This document shows, in pieces, positions 1 to 8,326 of a stretch of 64,000 nucleotides of DNA. Numbering within the stretch: the first letter of the stretch is position 1; each line of letters starts with the position of its first letter. Under the pieces are notes generated by a model. The model worked only from the letters and a program-made list of their open reading frames with translations. It made no database searches and was not told where the DNA came from. Origin of the DNA: Aporhodopirellula aestuarii (lineage in GTDB: Bacteria; Planctomycetota; Planctomycetia; Pirellulales; Pirellulaceae). The stretch covers positions 374,476-438,475 of the forward strand of contig NZ_JAMQBK010000039.1 in the NCBI RefSeq assembly GCF_023701485.1, given 5' to 3'. The translations under genes and the position numbers were made by a program.

Positions 1-1458
1 CGGACTCCCGACCTGTTCGCGGTTGCACCCTATCACCGAATCATCGGCAGCGAGGGGGTCGTCAATCTTCCTAACCAATGGTGCATCACGCGGCTAGAAA
101 AACAACCTTCGACGAATGGGGGCGGGAGATTTCCTAGAAAGGAATACTTCTTCGGCACGCAAGCGTTTCGAGACGGGGTGCAGTCGGCGTGGATTCATGA
201 CTTGTCGCTCTCGCCGATCGATCCGCTCGCCGCCGCGGGACGACAAAGCATCATGAAGGACGAGGACTTGGACGCACCCGACGCGGAGGTTTTGGTCGCC
301 AATCAGCTCGAATATCTTGATCGGTTGCTCCAGTACTCAGAGCAGATCATGCCGTCGGCGCGTCAGATCTCAGATGAAATCATCAGCAAAATTCCGGCGA
401 AGAAACGTACGCCCGTTGAAATTGCGAGGCAGCTCGAACGCGATCTTCAGCTCAACTCTCATTATGAGTATACGTTGGATGGCGGCATCCAGCCGATTTT
501 GGGGATGGACCCGATCGAGCAGTTCTTGAGTATCGATCGCCGTGGACATTGTCAATATTTTGCCTCAGCGTTGGCGATGATGCTTCGCAGTCAAGGGATC
601 CCTGCCAGATTAGTGGTGGGGTACCACTGCGACGAATTTAGTGAACTCGGGCAGTATTTCATTGTGCGTCAAAGCCACGCGCATGCTTGGGTGGAGGCGT
701 TAATCGACGCCAAAGATCTCCCGTTCGGGCAGAACGTATACGGGCAGCCTCGATCGCGACGGTATTGGCTCCGTTTGGATCCAACGCCGGGAGGAGGGGG
801 AGTTATCGATGACGGCAATATCGGTGGCGGTCGACAGCTTGCGGATTTAGCTCAGAACCTCTGGACCGACTACATCATCGAAATGGATCCTGCCACCCAG
901 GAGACCACGTTGTTGTCGACTCCCGCGTTCGCGCCGATGACAAACTCCTACCGAACTTGGATTGAGCAAGCGAAATCACTCGCGTTGAAGATCAACGCTG
1001 GCGAGGTACAGGGGATCGGCGGAGGAAAACTGTTTTCGACGAACGGGGCGATTATTGCGATCGCGATCGGCTTTGCAGCGGTCATCTTTGTCAAGCTGCA
1101 GTTTCCCAATTTGTATGGACGGAGGCGGCGAGCGACGCAAGCTCAGCGGGCCGCGCGGCCGTCGATCCCGTTCTATGCCGAGGCTCTCGAATTGCTCGAG
1201 CAAGCCGGTTATGCTCGGAGCCCTGGGCAGACCCCTGCGGAGCTGACGGCGAGTCTCCCCGCAGATGGGCTCAGGAGTCCGACCGATGTCTTGACGCAAT
1301 TGTTTTACCGAATTCGATATGGCTCCGGTTCGTCCGCAGATTCGAGGGGCGGACTTGGGGGTGACCGGTCCGAGTCCAAGACGATGATCGAGCAGTCACT
1401 GGATCAAATCCGGCGGGCGCTCCCGCAGCATCGCAAGCCCAAACCTACTGAGAAATAG
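1..1458 (+). CDS. Transglutaminase-like membrane protein (TgpA-type), 5' end outside window
   Basis: The frame is open from base 1 to a TAG at 1456-1458, so the window holds only the last 485 codons and the true start lies upstream. A transglutaminase-core domain is visible: Cys184 in a GHCQYFASAL context, His228 in SHAHAWVEAL and Asp260 in LRLDPTPG form the usual Cys-His-Asp triad (numbering from base 1). One hydrophobic segment follows near residues 350-365, then a basic cytosolic tail with a DUF4129-like helical region. Families of this shape carry several N-terminal membrane helices (DUF3488), which would be in the missing part. The triad looks intact, so peptidase or transglutaminase activity at the outer face of the membrane is plausible; substrate unknown. 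Only 12 bases separate it from cmk, suggesting cotranscription. Confidence 0.85.
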   Translation, partial: RTPDLFAVAPYHRIIGSEGVVNLPNQWCITRLEKQPSTNGGGRFPRKEYFFGTQAFRDGVQSAWIHDLSLSPIDPLAAAGRQSIMKDEDLDAPDAEVLVANQLEYLDRLLQYSEQIMPSARQISDEIISKIPAKKRTPVEIARQLERDLQLNSHYEYTLDGGIQPILGMDPIEQFLSIDRRGHCQYFASALAMMLRSQGIPARLVVGYHCDEFSELGQYFIVRQSHAHAWVEALIDAKDLPFGQNVYGQPRSRRYWLRLDPTPGGGGVIDDGNIGGGRQLADLAQNLWTDYIIEMDPATQETTLLSTPAFAPMTNSYRTWIEQAKSLALKINAGEVQGIGGGKLFSTNGAIIAIAIGFAAVIFVKLQFPNLYGRRRRATQAQRAARPSIPFYAEALELLEQAGYARSPGQTPAELTASLPADGLRSPTDVLTQLFYRIRYGSGSSADSRGGLGGDRSESKTMIEQSLDQIRRALPQHRKPKPTEK

Positions 1459-1470
1459 CATCGCACCCGC

Positions 1471-2121
1471 ATGATCGTGACCATTGATGGGCCTGCCGGA
1501 GCGGGCAAAAGTAGTATCGCTCGTGATGTCGCAGAGGAGCTCGGTTTCGCATTCTTGGACACCGGTGCGATGTACCGGGCGATCACGTTCGGAGCAATGC
1601 GAGCAGGTGTGCCGCTCGATGATGTCGAGGCGCTCGTTGCGTTTGCCACCGACGCTGAATTGACTTGGAATGATGATCGGATTGACCTCGATGGACAGGA
1701 TGTCTCTGAGGAGATTCGAACGCCGGCGGTCACGTCCAACATCCGGTTCGTTGCCGATCCGTCAGAGATCCGCGGTTGCTTGACCGAGCAGCAACGTCGC
1801 ATCGCCAGGGGGCGGGACATCGTCACCGAGGGACGCGATCAAGGCACCGAGGTGTTCCCTGACGCAGACTGTAAAATTTTTCTGACCGCGTCACCAGAAG
1901 AGCGGGCCCGGAGGCGTCAGTTGCAGCTTGCCGCGGCGGGGCGAGCCGTCAGTTTGGACGAAGTGCTCGCCGCACAAAATCAGCGAGACCAAGAGGATCA
2001 GTTGCGAGAGGTTGGCCGGTTGCGGGCAGCCGACGATGCCATCGTGATTCAAACCGATGGGATGGATCCCGATCAAGTCAAGCAAGCGGTGCTCGACGCG
2101 GTCCGTAGCTGCCTCGCTTAA
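1471..2121 (+). CDS. cmk: Cytidylate kinase
   Basis: Predicted (d)CMP kinase of 216 residues, a normal length for the bacterial family. It phosphorylates CMP and dCMP with ATP in pyrimidine nucleotide salvage and DNA precursor supply in the cytosol. Seen: the N-terminal P-loop DGPAGAGKSS at residues 6-15, the TGAMYRA substrate segment at about 31-37, and a GRDQGTEVFPDADCKIFL stretch corresponding to the conserved GRDIGT..PDA motif, here with Gln for Ile. The C-terminal half has the lid-like arginine-rich region (SPEERARRR) and a DQLREVGRLRAADDA segment typical of Cmk. The ATG is at 1471, directly after the transglutaminase-like gene, so both probably share a message. Confidence 0.95.
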   Translation: MIVTIDGPAGAGKSSIARDVAEELGFAFLDTGAMYRAITFGAMRAGVPLDDVEALVAFATDAELTWNDDRIDLDGQDVSEEIRTPAVTSNIRFVADPSEIRGCLTEQQRRIARGRDIVTEGRDQGTEVFPDADCKIFLTASPEERARRRQLQLAAAGRAVSLDEVLAAQNQRDQEDQLREVGRLRAADDAIVIQTDGMDPDQVKQAVLDAVRSCLA

Positions 2122-2458
2122 TCCGCGTCGCCCATCAATTGGCTTCGCCCCGCTTCGCCCCAGCGTCGCCTTTCACATTTGCAGCATTTGTATGGTTTGC
2201 CGTAGCCACCGTCGCCAGACGGTGGGCCACGTTCTGGCGAACGTATCGACGTCTCAAGAGCCTATTATCTTATTCAACAAAGCTCCATCTAAGAACTACC
2301 GAGAGGTCCGCGTTTTGATACGTGTGATTCCGAGACCTCTGGCTTCATTCCGGCCAAGCGGAAACGCGGTGGCGCAAGAAGCTTTGCGAGGGCTCCTCGG
2401 GATACGGAATTCCGCGGAGTCCCACCACCAAATCGGTTTGCCGTTTCCCGCTCGATCG
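2122..2458. other. Intergenic stretch between cmk and fusA ends
   Basis: About 340 bases between two convergent genes. The only structure seen is the 8-bp palindrome at 2206-2225, listed separately as a repeat. No start codon with a plausible ribosome site opens a convincing protein. Confidence 0.6.
2206..2225. repeat. CCACCGTC/GACGGTGG intergenic palindrome, solitary copy
   Basis: Perfect 8-bp inverted repeat with a GCCA loop, preceded by GTAG and followed by GCCAC. The same core occurs three times in tandem at 59089-59181 and in degenerate form near 48708-48732. It sits between the convergent ends of cmk and fusA, a usual place for REP-like elements; the hairpin could also stabilise or end transcripts. 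Confidence 0.75.
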
Positions 2459-4552
2459 TTAGAACTGAAAGCTCTCGGCGTCTTCTTTGGGTGCCACTTG
2501 GTAGCCGTAAGGTTCCATGCTGCTGCCCGCTCGGCCTTGGCTGAGGCTGCGGATGGCGCTGCTGTACCCGAACATTTCTTTGAGCGGTGCGTGAGCGGTG
2601 ATGACCGTCATTGCTCCTCGCGATTCGGTTGACGCGATGATAGCGCGGCGTTGCTGAAGGTCACCAACGATCTCGCCCATGTAATCATCTGGCGTCGTTA
2701 CCTCGACCCGCATGATTGGTTCGAGCAAGACCGGTCCGGCAGCCTCGAGGCCCGATTCAAACGCATCTCCCGCCGCGATCCGGAACGCCACTTCGTCGCT
2801 GCCTTCGTCGTGCACCTCGGCGTCGTAGACTTCGAAGCGAACGCCCGAGAGCGGGAATCCAGCGATCATGCCGCCGCCAACGGCGCGCTCACGCATCTCC
2901 TCAATCGCGGCGGTTCGGACGGCATTGGGCAAACCGCAATCCGGTGGCAATCGATCGAATACAACGACCGGTGCCGAGGGATCTTCGGTTGGCATCACTC
3001 GTGTTTTCAATCTCGCGAACATTTGTGTCGCCCCAACAACGCGGTTGCACTGACCCACGACGTCCGCCGTTCCGCTGATCGTTTCGCGGTAGTTAACTCG
3101 CGGTTTGTAGAACTTGACGTTGAGGTTGAAATCGCGAGTCAATCGGTGCTGGATCACTTCGAGGTGAAGTTCTCCCATGCCGCTGATAATCGTCTGTCCG
3201 ATCTCTTCGTTCTCGACCGCGCGGAACGTGGGGTCTTGCCGACGGAGCATGTTCAGCGTTTCTTCGAGTTTCTTTCGGTCCGCCGTGCTCTCGGGTTCGA
3301 TCGCCATGGAAAGGACGGTTTCGGCGAACTTAATGCTAGGCAGTTCGATCGGAGCTTTGGTGTCGCAAAGGGTGTCTCCGGTGATGGCGAATCGGGGCCC
3401 GATCACGCAGCAGATGTCGCCGGCGACAACCGAGTCGCTCTGTCCGTCGCGGTCTTTTTTGGTTGCGTGGATTTGCCAGATCTGGGCGACATTCTCTTTT
3501 TTGTCCCTGTTTGGGCAGAACACACGCGAGTTCTGATCGAGTTTGCCGCTGTAGACGCGGATCCAGTAGTTGTCACCCGTCTTGGCGGGCAGGATCTTGA
3601 AAACCAACCCGCAGAATGGCTCTTTGACGTCCGGCTTTCTCGTTTGCTGTTTGTCCTCTTTCCCCGGGGTGATACCGACGACAGGTGGGCGGTCGAGGGG
3701 GCTTGGGAGGAAGTTGCCAACGCCGGTCATCAGCGGTTGGACACCGATTCCGTGCAGTGCCGAGCCGCAGAACACCGGTTGGATGGTTCGTTCGATGCAA
3801 CCTTTGCGAAGGGCAGCAAGAATCATCTCACGCGGGACTTCCTTTTCTTCCAGGGCGAGTGTCATCGCCTCCTCGCTAAGCTCGTAAACGACTTCCATCA
3901 ACTGCTCTCGCCAGAACGCGGCGTCGTCGGCGAGTTCTTCGGGCAGCTCGATTTCTGTGATCGTCTTGCCTTCCGTTTCGGGATCGAACTGAAGGAACTT
4001 CATGTTGACCAAGTCGATCACACCGCGGAATGGGTCGCTGACGTGGGTTGGGCCTTGTCCGACCGGGATTTCGACCGCAACGGGGCGTCCACCCAGACGC
4101 GGGCCGATGTCATTGAAGACGTCGTCAAAACTGGCGCCCTCTCGGTCCATCTTGTTGATGAAGACGATTCGAGGGACTTCGTATCGGTCGGCCTGTCGCC
4201 AGACCGTTTCGCTTTGTGCTTCGACGCCTTCCCGGGCCGAGAAGACGACCACGGCGCCGTCGAGGACGCGGAGGCAGCGTTCGACTTCCGCGGTGAAGTC
4301 GACGTGGCCAGGGGTGTCGAGCAGGTTGACGTTGTACTCGCCCCATTTGTACTTGACGCAGGCGCTGAAAATCGTGATCCCCCGATCCTGTTCTTCGGGG
4401 TCGTCGTCGGTGTCTGTCGTTCCATGGTCAACGCGGCCGACGCGATGCTTCTCGCCACTGAGATACAGCATCCTTTCGGTGACTGTCGTTTTTCCGGCAT
4501 CGATATGGGCGATGATGCCAATGTTACGGATCTTGGATATGTCGGCGGCCAT
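2459..4552 (-). CDS. fusA: Elongation factor G
   Basis: Translational GTPase of 697 residues that drives ribosome translocation, or recycling in paralogous forms. Seen: P-loop AHIDAGKTT at about residues 15-23, switch I with DRGITI, DTPGHVDF and NKMD of the G domain, a domain-II region, and the domain IV-V part with the YRETI stretch and a C-terminal ESRGAMTVITAHAPL segment. It is the third gene after rpsL and rpsG, as in the classical str operon, but a strong hairpin plus U-run lies in the 188-base gap before it. Planctomycetes are known to carry more than one EF-G lineage (spdEFG types); which one this is cannot be settled here. No tuf gene follows. Confidence 0.95.
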   Translation of the reverse strand: MAADISKIRNIGIIAHIDAGKTTVTERMLYLSGEKHRVGRVDHGTTDTDDDPEEQDRGITIFSACVKYKWGEYNVNLLDTPGHVDFTAEVERCLRVLDGAVVVFSAREGVEAQSETVWRQADRYEVPRIVFINKMDREGASFDDVFNDIGPRLGGRPVAVEIPVGQGPTHVSDPFRGVIDLVNMKFLQFDPETEGKTITEIELPEELADDAAFWREQLMEVVYELSEEAMTLALEEKEVPREMILAALRKGCIERTIQPVFCGSALHGIGVQPLMTGVGNFLPSPLDRPPVVGITPGKEDKQQTRKPDVKEPFCGLVFKILPAKTGDNYWIRVYSGKLDQNSRVFCPNRDKKENVAQIWQIHATKKDRDGQSDSVVAGDICCVIGPRFAITGDTLCDTKAPIELPSIKFAETVLSMAIEPESTADRKKLEETLNMLRRQDPTFRAVENEEIGQTIISGMGELHLEVIQHRLTRDFNLNVKFYKPRVNYRETISGTADVVGQCNRVVGATQMFARLKTRVMPTEDPSAPVVVFDRLPPDCGLPNAVRTAAIEEMRERAVGGGMIAGFPLSGVRFEVYDAEVHDEGSDEVAFRIAAGDAFESGLEAAGPVLLEPIMRVEVTTPDDYMGEIVGDLQQRRAIIASTESRGAMTVITAHAPLKEMFGYSSAIRSLSQGRAGSSMEPYGYQVAPKEDAESFQF

Positions 4553-4609
4553 AGGTGTTAATCAAGGAACTGGTAGGCGAGCGGCGTGTGGCAGGGGCCG
4601 GAGGTGCGC

Positions 4610-4646
4610 AAAAAAAAATCGCGATTCGGAAGCGACCGAATCGCGA
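4610..4646 (-). terminator. Intrinsic terminator between rpsG and fusA
   Basis: On the minus strand a perfect 11-bp GC-rich stem (4619-4629 with 4636-4646, 6-base loop) is followed immediately by nine U residues (A-run at 4610-4618 on the plus strand). It lies downstream of the rpsG stop (4741) and 58 bases before the fusA start (4552), so it should stop or attenuate readthrough from rpsL-rpsG into fusA. Confidence 0.85.
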
Positions 4647-4740
4647 GTAATTGTGATGTGTTTTGACTTCTTCGGATAGGCGGTTCAGACGCTCCGAAGA
4701 TCGGAGCGACGATTTTACCGACTCGAGAAGAGCAAGGCTT

Positions 4741-5214
4741 TTACCACGCGAAGTGGGCGAATGCCTTGTTAGCGTCGGCCATGCGGTGAGTGTTCTCACG
4801 GCGGGTGTAAGCGGCACCTTCCTTCTTGAAACCGGCCAACAATTCGTCGGCGAGTTTGAGGTGCATCGGGCGACCCTTCTTCTCACGAACGGCACCCAGG
4901 ATCCAGCGGATCGCAAGGCTTTGTTGACGTGATTTGTTCACCTGCATTGGCACCTGGTAGCTCGCACCACCGACCCGCTTGCTGCGGACTTCGATGTACG
5001 GCTTGACGTTTTCCAGTGCGGTCTCGAACACTTCAAAGGGAGTTTCTTCGCCTTCGTGTCGCTTGCCGATTTCTTCGAGTGCATCATAAAACACCCGCTG
5101 AGCGGTCGTTTTCTTGCCATCGAGCATGAGGCAGTTGATGAATTTGCTGGCGAGCAAAGACTGGTGCCGTGGATCGCCTTTAAGTTGCGAGCGACTGGAA
5201 GTGATTCGTCCCAT
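4741..5214 (-). CDS. rpsG: 30S ribosomal protein S7
   Basis: Ribosomal protein S7, 157 residues, the usual bacterial length. It nucleates assembly of the 30S head and contacts the E-site tRNA. Seen: the N-terminal helix with [12 protein letters not shown], the beta-arm region [15 protein letters not shown], the AIRWIL helix and the C-terminal [10 protein letters not shown] tail. The gene follows rpsL by a 72-base gap on the same strand, the conserved str order. A terminator downstream separates it from fusA. S7 is commonly the autorepressor of this operon by binding its mRNA; no clear S7-binding structure was identified in the rpsL-rpsG gap by eye. Confidence 0.97.
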   Translation of the reverse strand: MGRITSSRSQLKGDPRHQSLLASKFINCLMLDGKKTTAQRVFYDALEEIGKRHEGEETPFEVFETALENVKPYIEVRSKRVGGASYQVPMQVNKSRQQSLAIRWILGAVREKKGRPMHLKLADELLAGFKKEGAAYTRRENTHRMADANKAFAHFAW

Positions 5215-5286
5215 GAAAGTACGTCGGTAGAGTGAGAGATTGTGTGAGGTTGAATGAGGTGGTTAGGTGGCGTTTGTAACGGAAAG

Positions 5287-5652
5287 TTACTTTTTCGCAC
5301 CGTAGCGACTGCGGGATTGCTTGCGACCGTCGACACCCAACGCGTCGCGGGATCCGCGGACAACTTGGTATCGAACACCCGGCAAGTCGCGAACACGACC
5401 ACCGCGGACGAGCACGATCGAGTGCTCCTGCAGGTTGTGACCTTCGCCGGGGATGTACACGGTGACTTCCTTGCCGTTGCTCAACCGAACACGCGTGATT
5501 TTCCGCAGAGCGGAGTTTGGTTTTTTCGGCGTCATCGTCCGAACTTGAAGGCAAACGCCCTGCTTTTGGGGGCATTTTTCGAGCACTGGCGATTTGCTTT
5601 GGCTCTTCTTTAGCTTTCGGTTCTTGCGGATGAGTTGGTTGATTGTGGGCAT
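5287..5652 (-). CDS. rpsL: 30S ribosomal protein S12
   Basis: Ribosomal protein S12, 121 residues, at the decoding centre of the 30S subunit. Seen: the [13 protein letters not shown] start, the [11 protein letters not shown] loop that holds the residues altered in streptomycin-resistant mutants (lysine present, so sensitive type), and the [14 protein letters not shown] loop that normally carries the beta-methylthiolated Asp. It is the first gene of the rpsL-rpsG pair. Upstream lies about 480 bases shared with divergently transcribed dapA; rpoB-rpoC, the frequent upstream neighbours of rpsL, are not next to it. Confidence 0.97.
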   Translation of the reverse strand: MPTINQLIRKNRKLKKSQSKSPVLEKCPQKQGVCLQVRTMTPKKPNSALRKITRVRLSNGKEVTVYIPGEGHNLQEHSIVLVRGGRVRDLPGVRYQVVRGSRDALGVDGRKQSRSRYGAKK

Positions 5653-6131
5653 AAATGGAGATCTAGACGAAAAAACCGCTCAGGAAGACGAAACCACCAC
5701 AGCGATTGACAACGAAAGGGTGAGTCACTGGAAGTCGCGAAGTATCGCGAGTGAGGCGGATTTGTCAAGGCCGAACACCGGCCTGAGTTTTTCGCTCCTT
5801 ACCGAGCGTGTTTAGCCCTCGTGAAACATGGGTTTGAGCCGTTACACTGAAACCGATCTTGGAAACGAAATTGGGCGAGAGGCCCAGGCCGGCGAAAATG
5901 CCTTCGTTGGGGGGATTTGCCAGCCGAACGGGACGCACAGGCGATCCGCCCTGGATGGCGTCTAGCGGGAATCCGTCTCGGACGCGATCTTTCCTCGCCC
6001 GGTAATGCGTTTCCATTGCCGGGGATGTAGGTCGTAGGGATCCCATCGACCACTTCCCCAACCGCTATCTTGCCTATCCAGAAAAAACACCTAATCGATC
6101 CCCCTCCAGACGAGAGAAAGACCACCCGCAG
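5653..6131. other. Divergent intergenic region rpsL/dapA
   Basis: About 480 bases that must contain the promoters of rpsL (leftward) and dapA (rightward). A 98-codon minus-strand frame (5765-6061) is open but has no recognisable domain or ribosome site and was not called. No palindrome long enough to name an operator was seen. Confidence 0.5.
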
Positions 6132-7034
6132 ATGAATCAACGAAAAGGGAGCCAGTTCGCCGGATTGGCCGTCGCTATTATTACGCCGTTCCGCGATGGC
6201 AATTTGGACGTCGCACGGCTTCGCGAACAAATTGAATTTCAAATTGACGCCGGAACGAACTGTATCGTCCCAGCCGGAACGACCGGGGAGTCACCGACGC
6301 TCTCGCACGACGAACACGAGCGGGTGATCGCCGAAACGATCGCGTGCGTGGCCGGACGCGTGAAAGTCATGGCGGGAACGGGCAGCAACAGTACCGCTGA
6401 GGCTCTGCGATTAACCCGCCGGGCCGCTGCCGAAGGTGCCGACGCGACCCTCCAAGTCGCACCGTATTACAACAAGCCGACGCAAGAAGGCATGTATCAG
6501 CACTTCCGGGCGATCGCCGAAGACATCGACATTCCGGTCTGCGTCTACAACATTCCCGGTCGAACCGGGAAAAACATCGAAGTCGAAACGATCCAACGGC
6601 TCGCCGAATTGCCCGGTATCACGATGGTCAAGGAAGCGACCGGTTCGCTCGACCAGTGCTCGGCAATTTTGGGAACAACGGATTTGACGGTGCTCTCGGG
6701 CGATGACTCGTTGACCTTGCCGATGATGAGCGTCGGCGCCGAAGGTGTGATCTCGGTCGCGGGTAACGTCGTTCCTGGCGTGATGCTCGAGTTGGTTCGT
6801 GCGGCAGCGTCGGGGGACTACACCACCGCCGCGGCACTACACCATCGGCTGTATGCGTTCTGCAGCATCATGCTCGGGTTGTCGACCAATCCGATTCCCG
6901 TCAAGGCGGCCATGCAAATGCTCGGCCGTGATACCGGCGAACTCCGTCTGCCGATGGTTGCACTCGATGACCGCGAGCGAGCCATCTTGCAGGAAACCTT
7001 GCAGAAGTTCGGTATCGAATCGACGGTCGGCTAA
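6132..7034 (+). CDS. dapA: 4-hydroxy-tetrahydrodipicolinate synthase
   Basis: Condenses pyruvate with aspartate-4-semialdehyde in the diaminopimelate/lysine pathway, in the cytosol. The 300-residue protein has the (beta/alpha)8 lyase signature: GTTGESPTL at 49-57 with Thr51, Tyr139 in VYNIPGRTG, and the Schiff-base Lys167 in [12 protein letters not shown] conserved [24 protein letters not shown] segment follows. These are the DapA rather than the N-acetylneuraminate lyase residues, including the arginine in IPGRTG. The ATG at 6132 is chosen because the conserved fold starts within ten residues. It is divergent from rpsL and convergent with the deoxyhypusine-synthase-like gene, so probably monocistronic. 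Confidence 0.95.
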   Translation: MNQRKGSQFAGLAVAIITPFRDGNLDVARLREQIEFQIDAGTNCIVPAGTTGESPTLSHDEHERVIAETIACVAGRVKVMAGTGSNSTAEALRLTRRAAAEGADATLQVAPYYNKPTQEGMYQHFRAIAEDIDIPVCVYNIPGRTGKNIEVETIQRLAELPGITMVKEATGSLDQCSAILGTTDLTVLSGDDSLTLPMMSVGAEGVISVAGNVVPGVMLELVRAAASGDYTTAAALHHRLYAFCSIMLGLSTNPIPVKAAMQMLGRDTGELRLPMVALDDRERAILQETLQKFGIESTVG

Positions 7035-7161
7035 ACGTTAATGCCGATGGGCGATTGGCCCGGATCGGGGCTGCCTCGCGGCACGCCCCGGTTGATCAGC
7101 CCCGTTTGCCCGGTTGATGTGTTACCCAGCGTCGTCTGACGCTGAGGTTTGGTGGCGGCCG

Positions 7162-8124
7162 TTACCAGCCCAAGACATGGGCGAACACGAGCGGCGCGCA
7201 AATGGACGCGTCGCTTTGGATCATGAATTTCGGCGATTCCGGATCCAGCTTGTACCAAGTGATTTTTTCGTTTGGCACCGCGCCGCTGTATCCCCCGTAG
7301 CTCGTCACGGCGTCGCTGATTTGGCAGAAGTAGCCCCACAGTCGCACGTCTTTTTCGAGATCCTGTTTCAGCAGCGGAACCACGCAAATCGGAAAGTCGC
7401 CTGCGATTCCGCCTCCGATTTGGAACATCCCGATCGGGGCGTCGGCACTGGTCGCTTCGTACCACTCGATCAGACGTCCCATCTGTTCGGTTCCCGTGGC
7501 GAAGGCGGTGTGATTGGGAACCGTGCCGTCGTAAACGCGGGCGGCGTAAATGTTGCCGAGGGTGGAGTCTTCGATCCCCGGGGTATACACCGGGATCCCC
7601 TTGTCTTTGGCCGCAGCCATCCAGCTGTTTTCTCGCGGAACTTGATAGTGTTCGGCGAAAGTCGGGTCATCGAGCAGGGCGAACATGAAATCGGCAGGCA
7701 TCCAGGTTTCATCGCTTGACGCCTGCTGCACCCAAAGTTTCGTGAGCCGGTGTTCGAGGTGCCGCATCACGGTTTCGGGGATGCAAGTGTCGGTAACACG
7801 GTTGAAACCGGCATCCCGCAAGCGAACTTCGTCTTCGACCGACAGCGCCCGCCAGTCCTGGATGGTCTGGTATTCGTCGTGGGCGACCAAGTTGAAAAGG
7901 TCTTCCTCTAGGTTGGCGGCGGTACAGGTAATCGCGTGGACTTTGTCTTGGCGGATCATTTCAGCGAGTGATAGCCCGAGTTCGCCCGTGCTCATGGCGC
8001 CTGCGAGTGTCACCATCATTTTGCCACCGCTGTTGACGAATTCACCATACGAGCGAGCGGCGTCACGCAACTCGCGGGCATTGAAGTGGCGGAAATGCGT
8101 TTCAAGAAAATCGGTGACTTTCAT
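7162..8124 (-). CDS. Deoxyhypusine synthase-like protein
   Basis: A 320-residue member of the deoxyhypusine synthase family. Seen: MVTLAGAMSTGELG near 37-50, TAANLEEDLFNLV near 68-80, VYTPGIEDSTLG at about 179-190, GMFQIGGGI near 232-240, and the C-terminal TWYKLDPES...SDAS region, in which Lys292 aligns with the lysine that forms the enzyme-imine intermediate in eukaryotic enzymes (SWGKIR). Eukaryotic and archaeal enzymes modify eIF5A; bacteria lack that substrate, and bacterial homologues studied so far act on small polyamines, for example homospermidine-type synthesis. A spermidine aminobutyl-transfer reaction is therefore inferred, not shown. It faces dapA across 127 bases; its own upstream gap is about 200 bases. 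Confidence 0.88.
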   Translation of the reverse strand: MKVTDFLETHFRHFNARELRDAARSYGEFVNSGGKMMVTLAGAMSTGELGLSLAEMIRQDKVHAITCTAANLEEDLFNLVAHDEYQTIQDWRALSVEDEVRLRDAGFNRVTDTCIPETVMRHLEHRLTKLWVQQASSDETWMPADFMFALLDDPTFAEHYQVPRENSWMAAAKDKGIPVYTPGIEDSTLGNIYAARVYDGTVPNHTAFATGTEQMGRLIEWYEATSADAPIGMFQIGGGIAGDFPICVVPLLKQDLEKDVRLWGYFCQISDAVTSYGGYSGAVPNEKITWYKLDPESPKFMIQSDASICAPLVFAHVLGW

Positions 8125-8326
8125 TCGATAACTCTTCGATTGCGATCATGGAGGCTGATGGGGCGGAAGCCAATTTGGTAGTGTTTTCTTGTCTCTGCGT
8201 CGATACGCCCTTCAAAAAGCGAGAGCTTTTTGCAGAACAATTGTCCGCCTGTTAGGTTAGTACAGGGGCAGCCCTTCTTCCCCAGCATCGTTTTGACATG
8301 TCGGATTGCTCCTCCTGAAGTTGCCC

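Noticed and set aside
2651-4561. A 636-codon open frame on the plus strand, antisense to fusA
   Set aside because: It mirrors the codon structure of fusA; the protein has no recognisable fold while fusA is certain.
5765-6061. 98-codon minus frame between rpsL and dapA
   Set aside because: No ribosome site, no domain, and it covers the likely promoter region of both neighbours.
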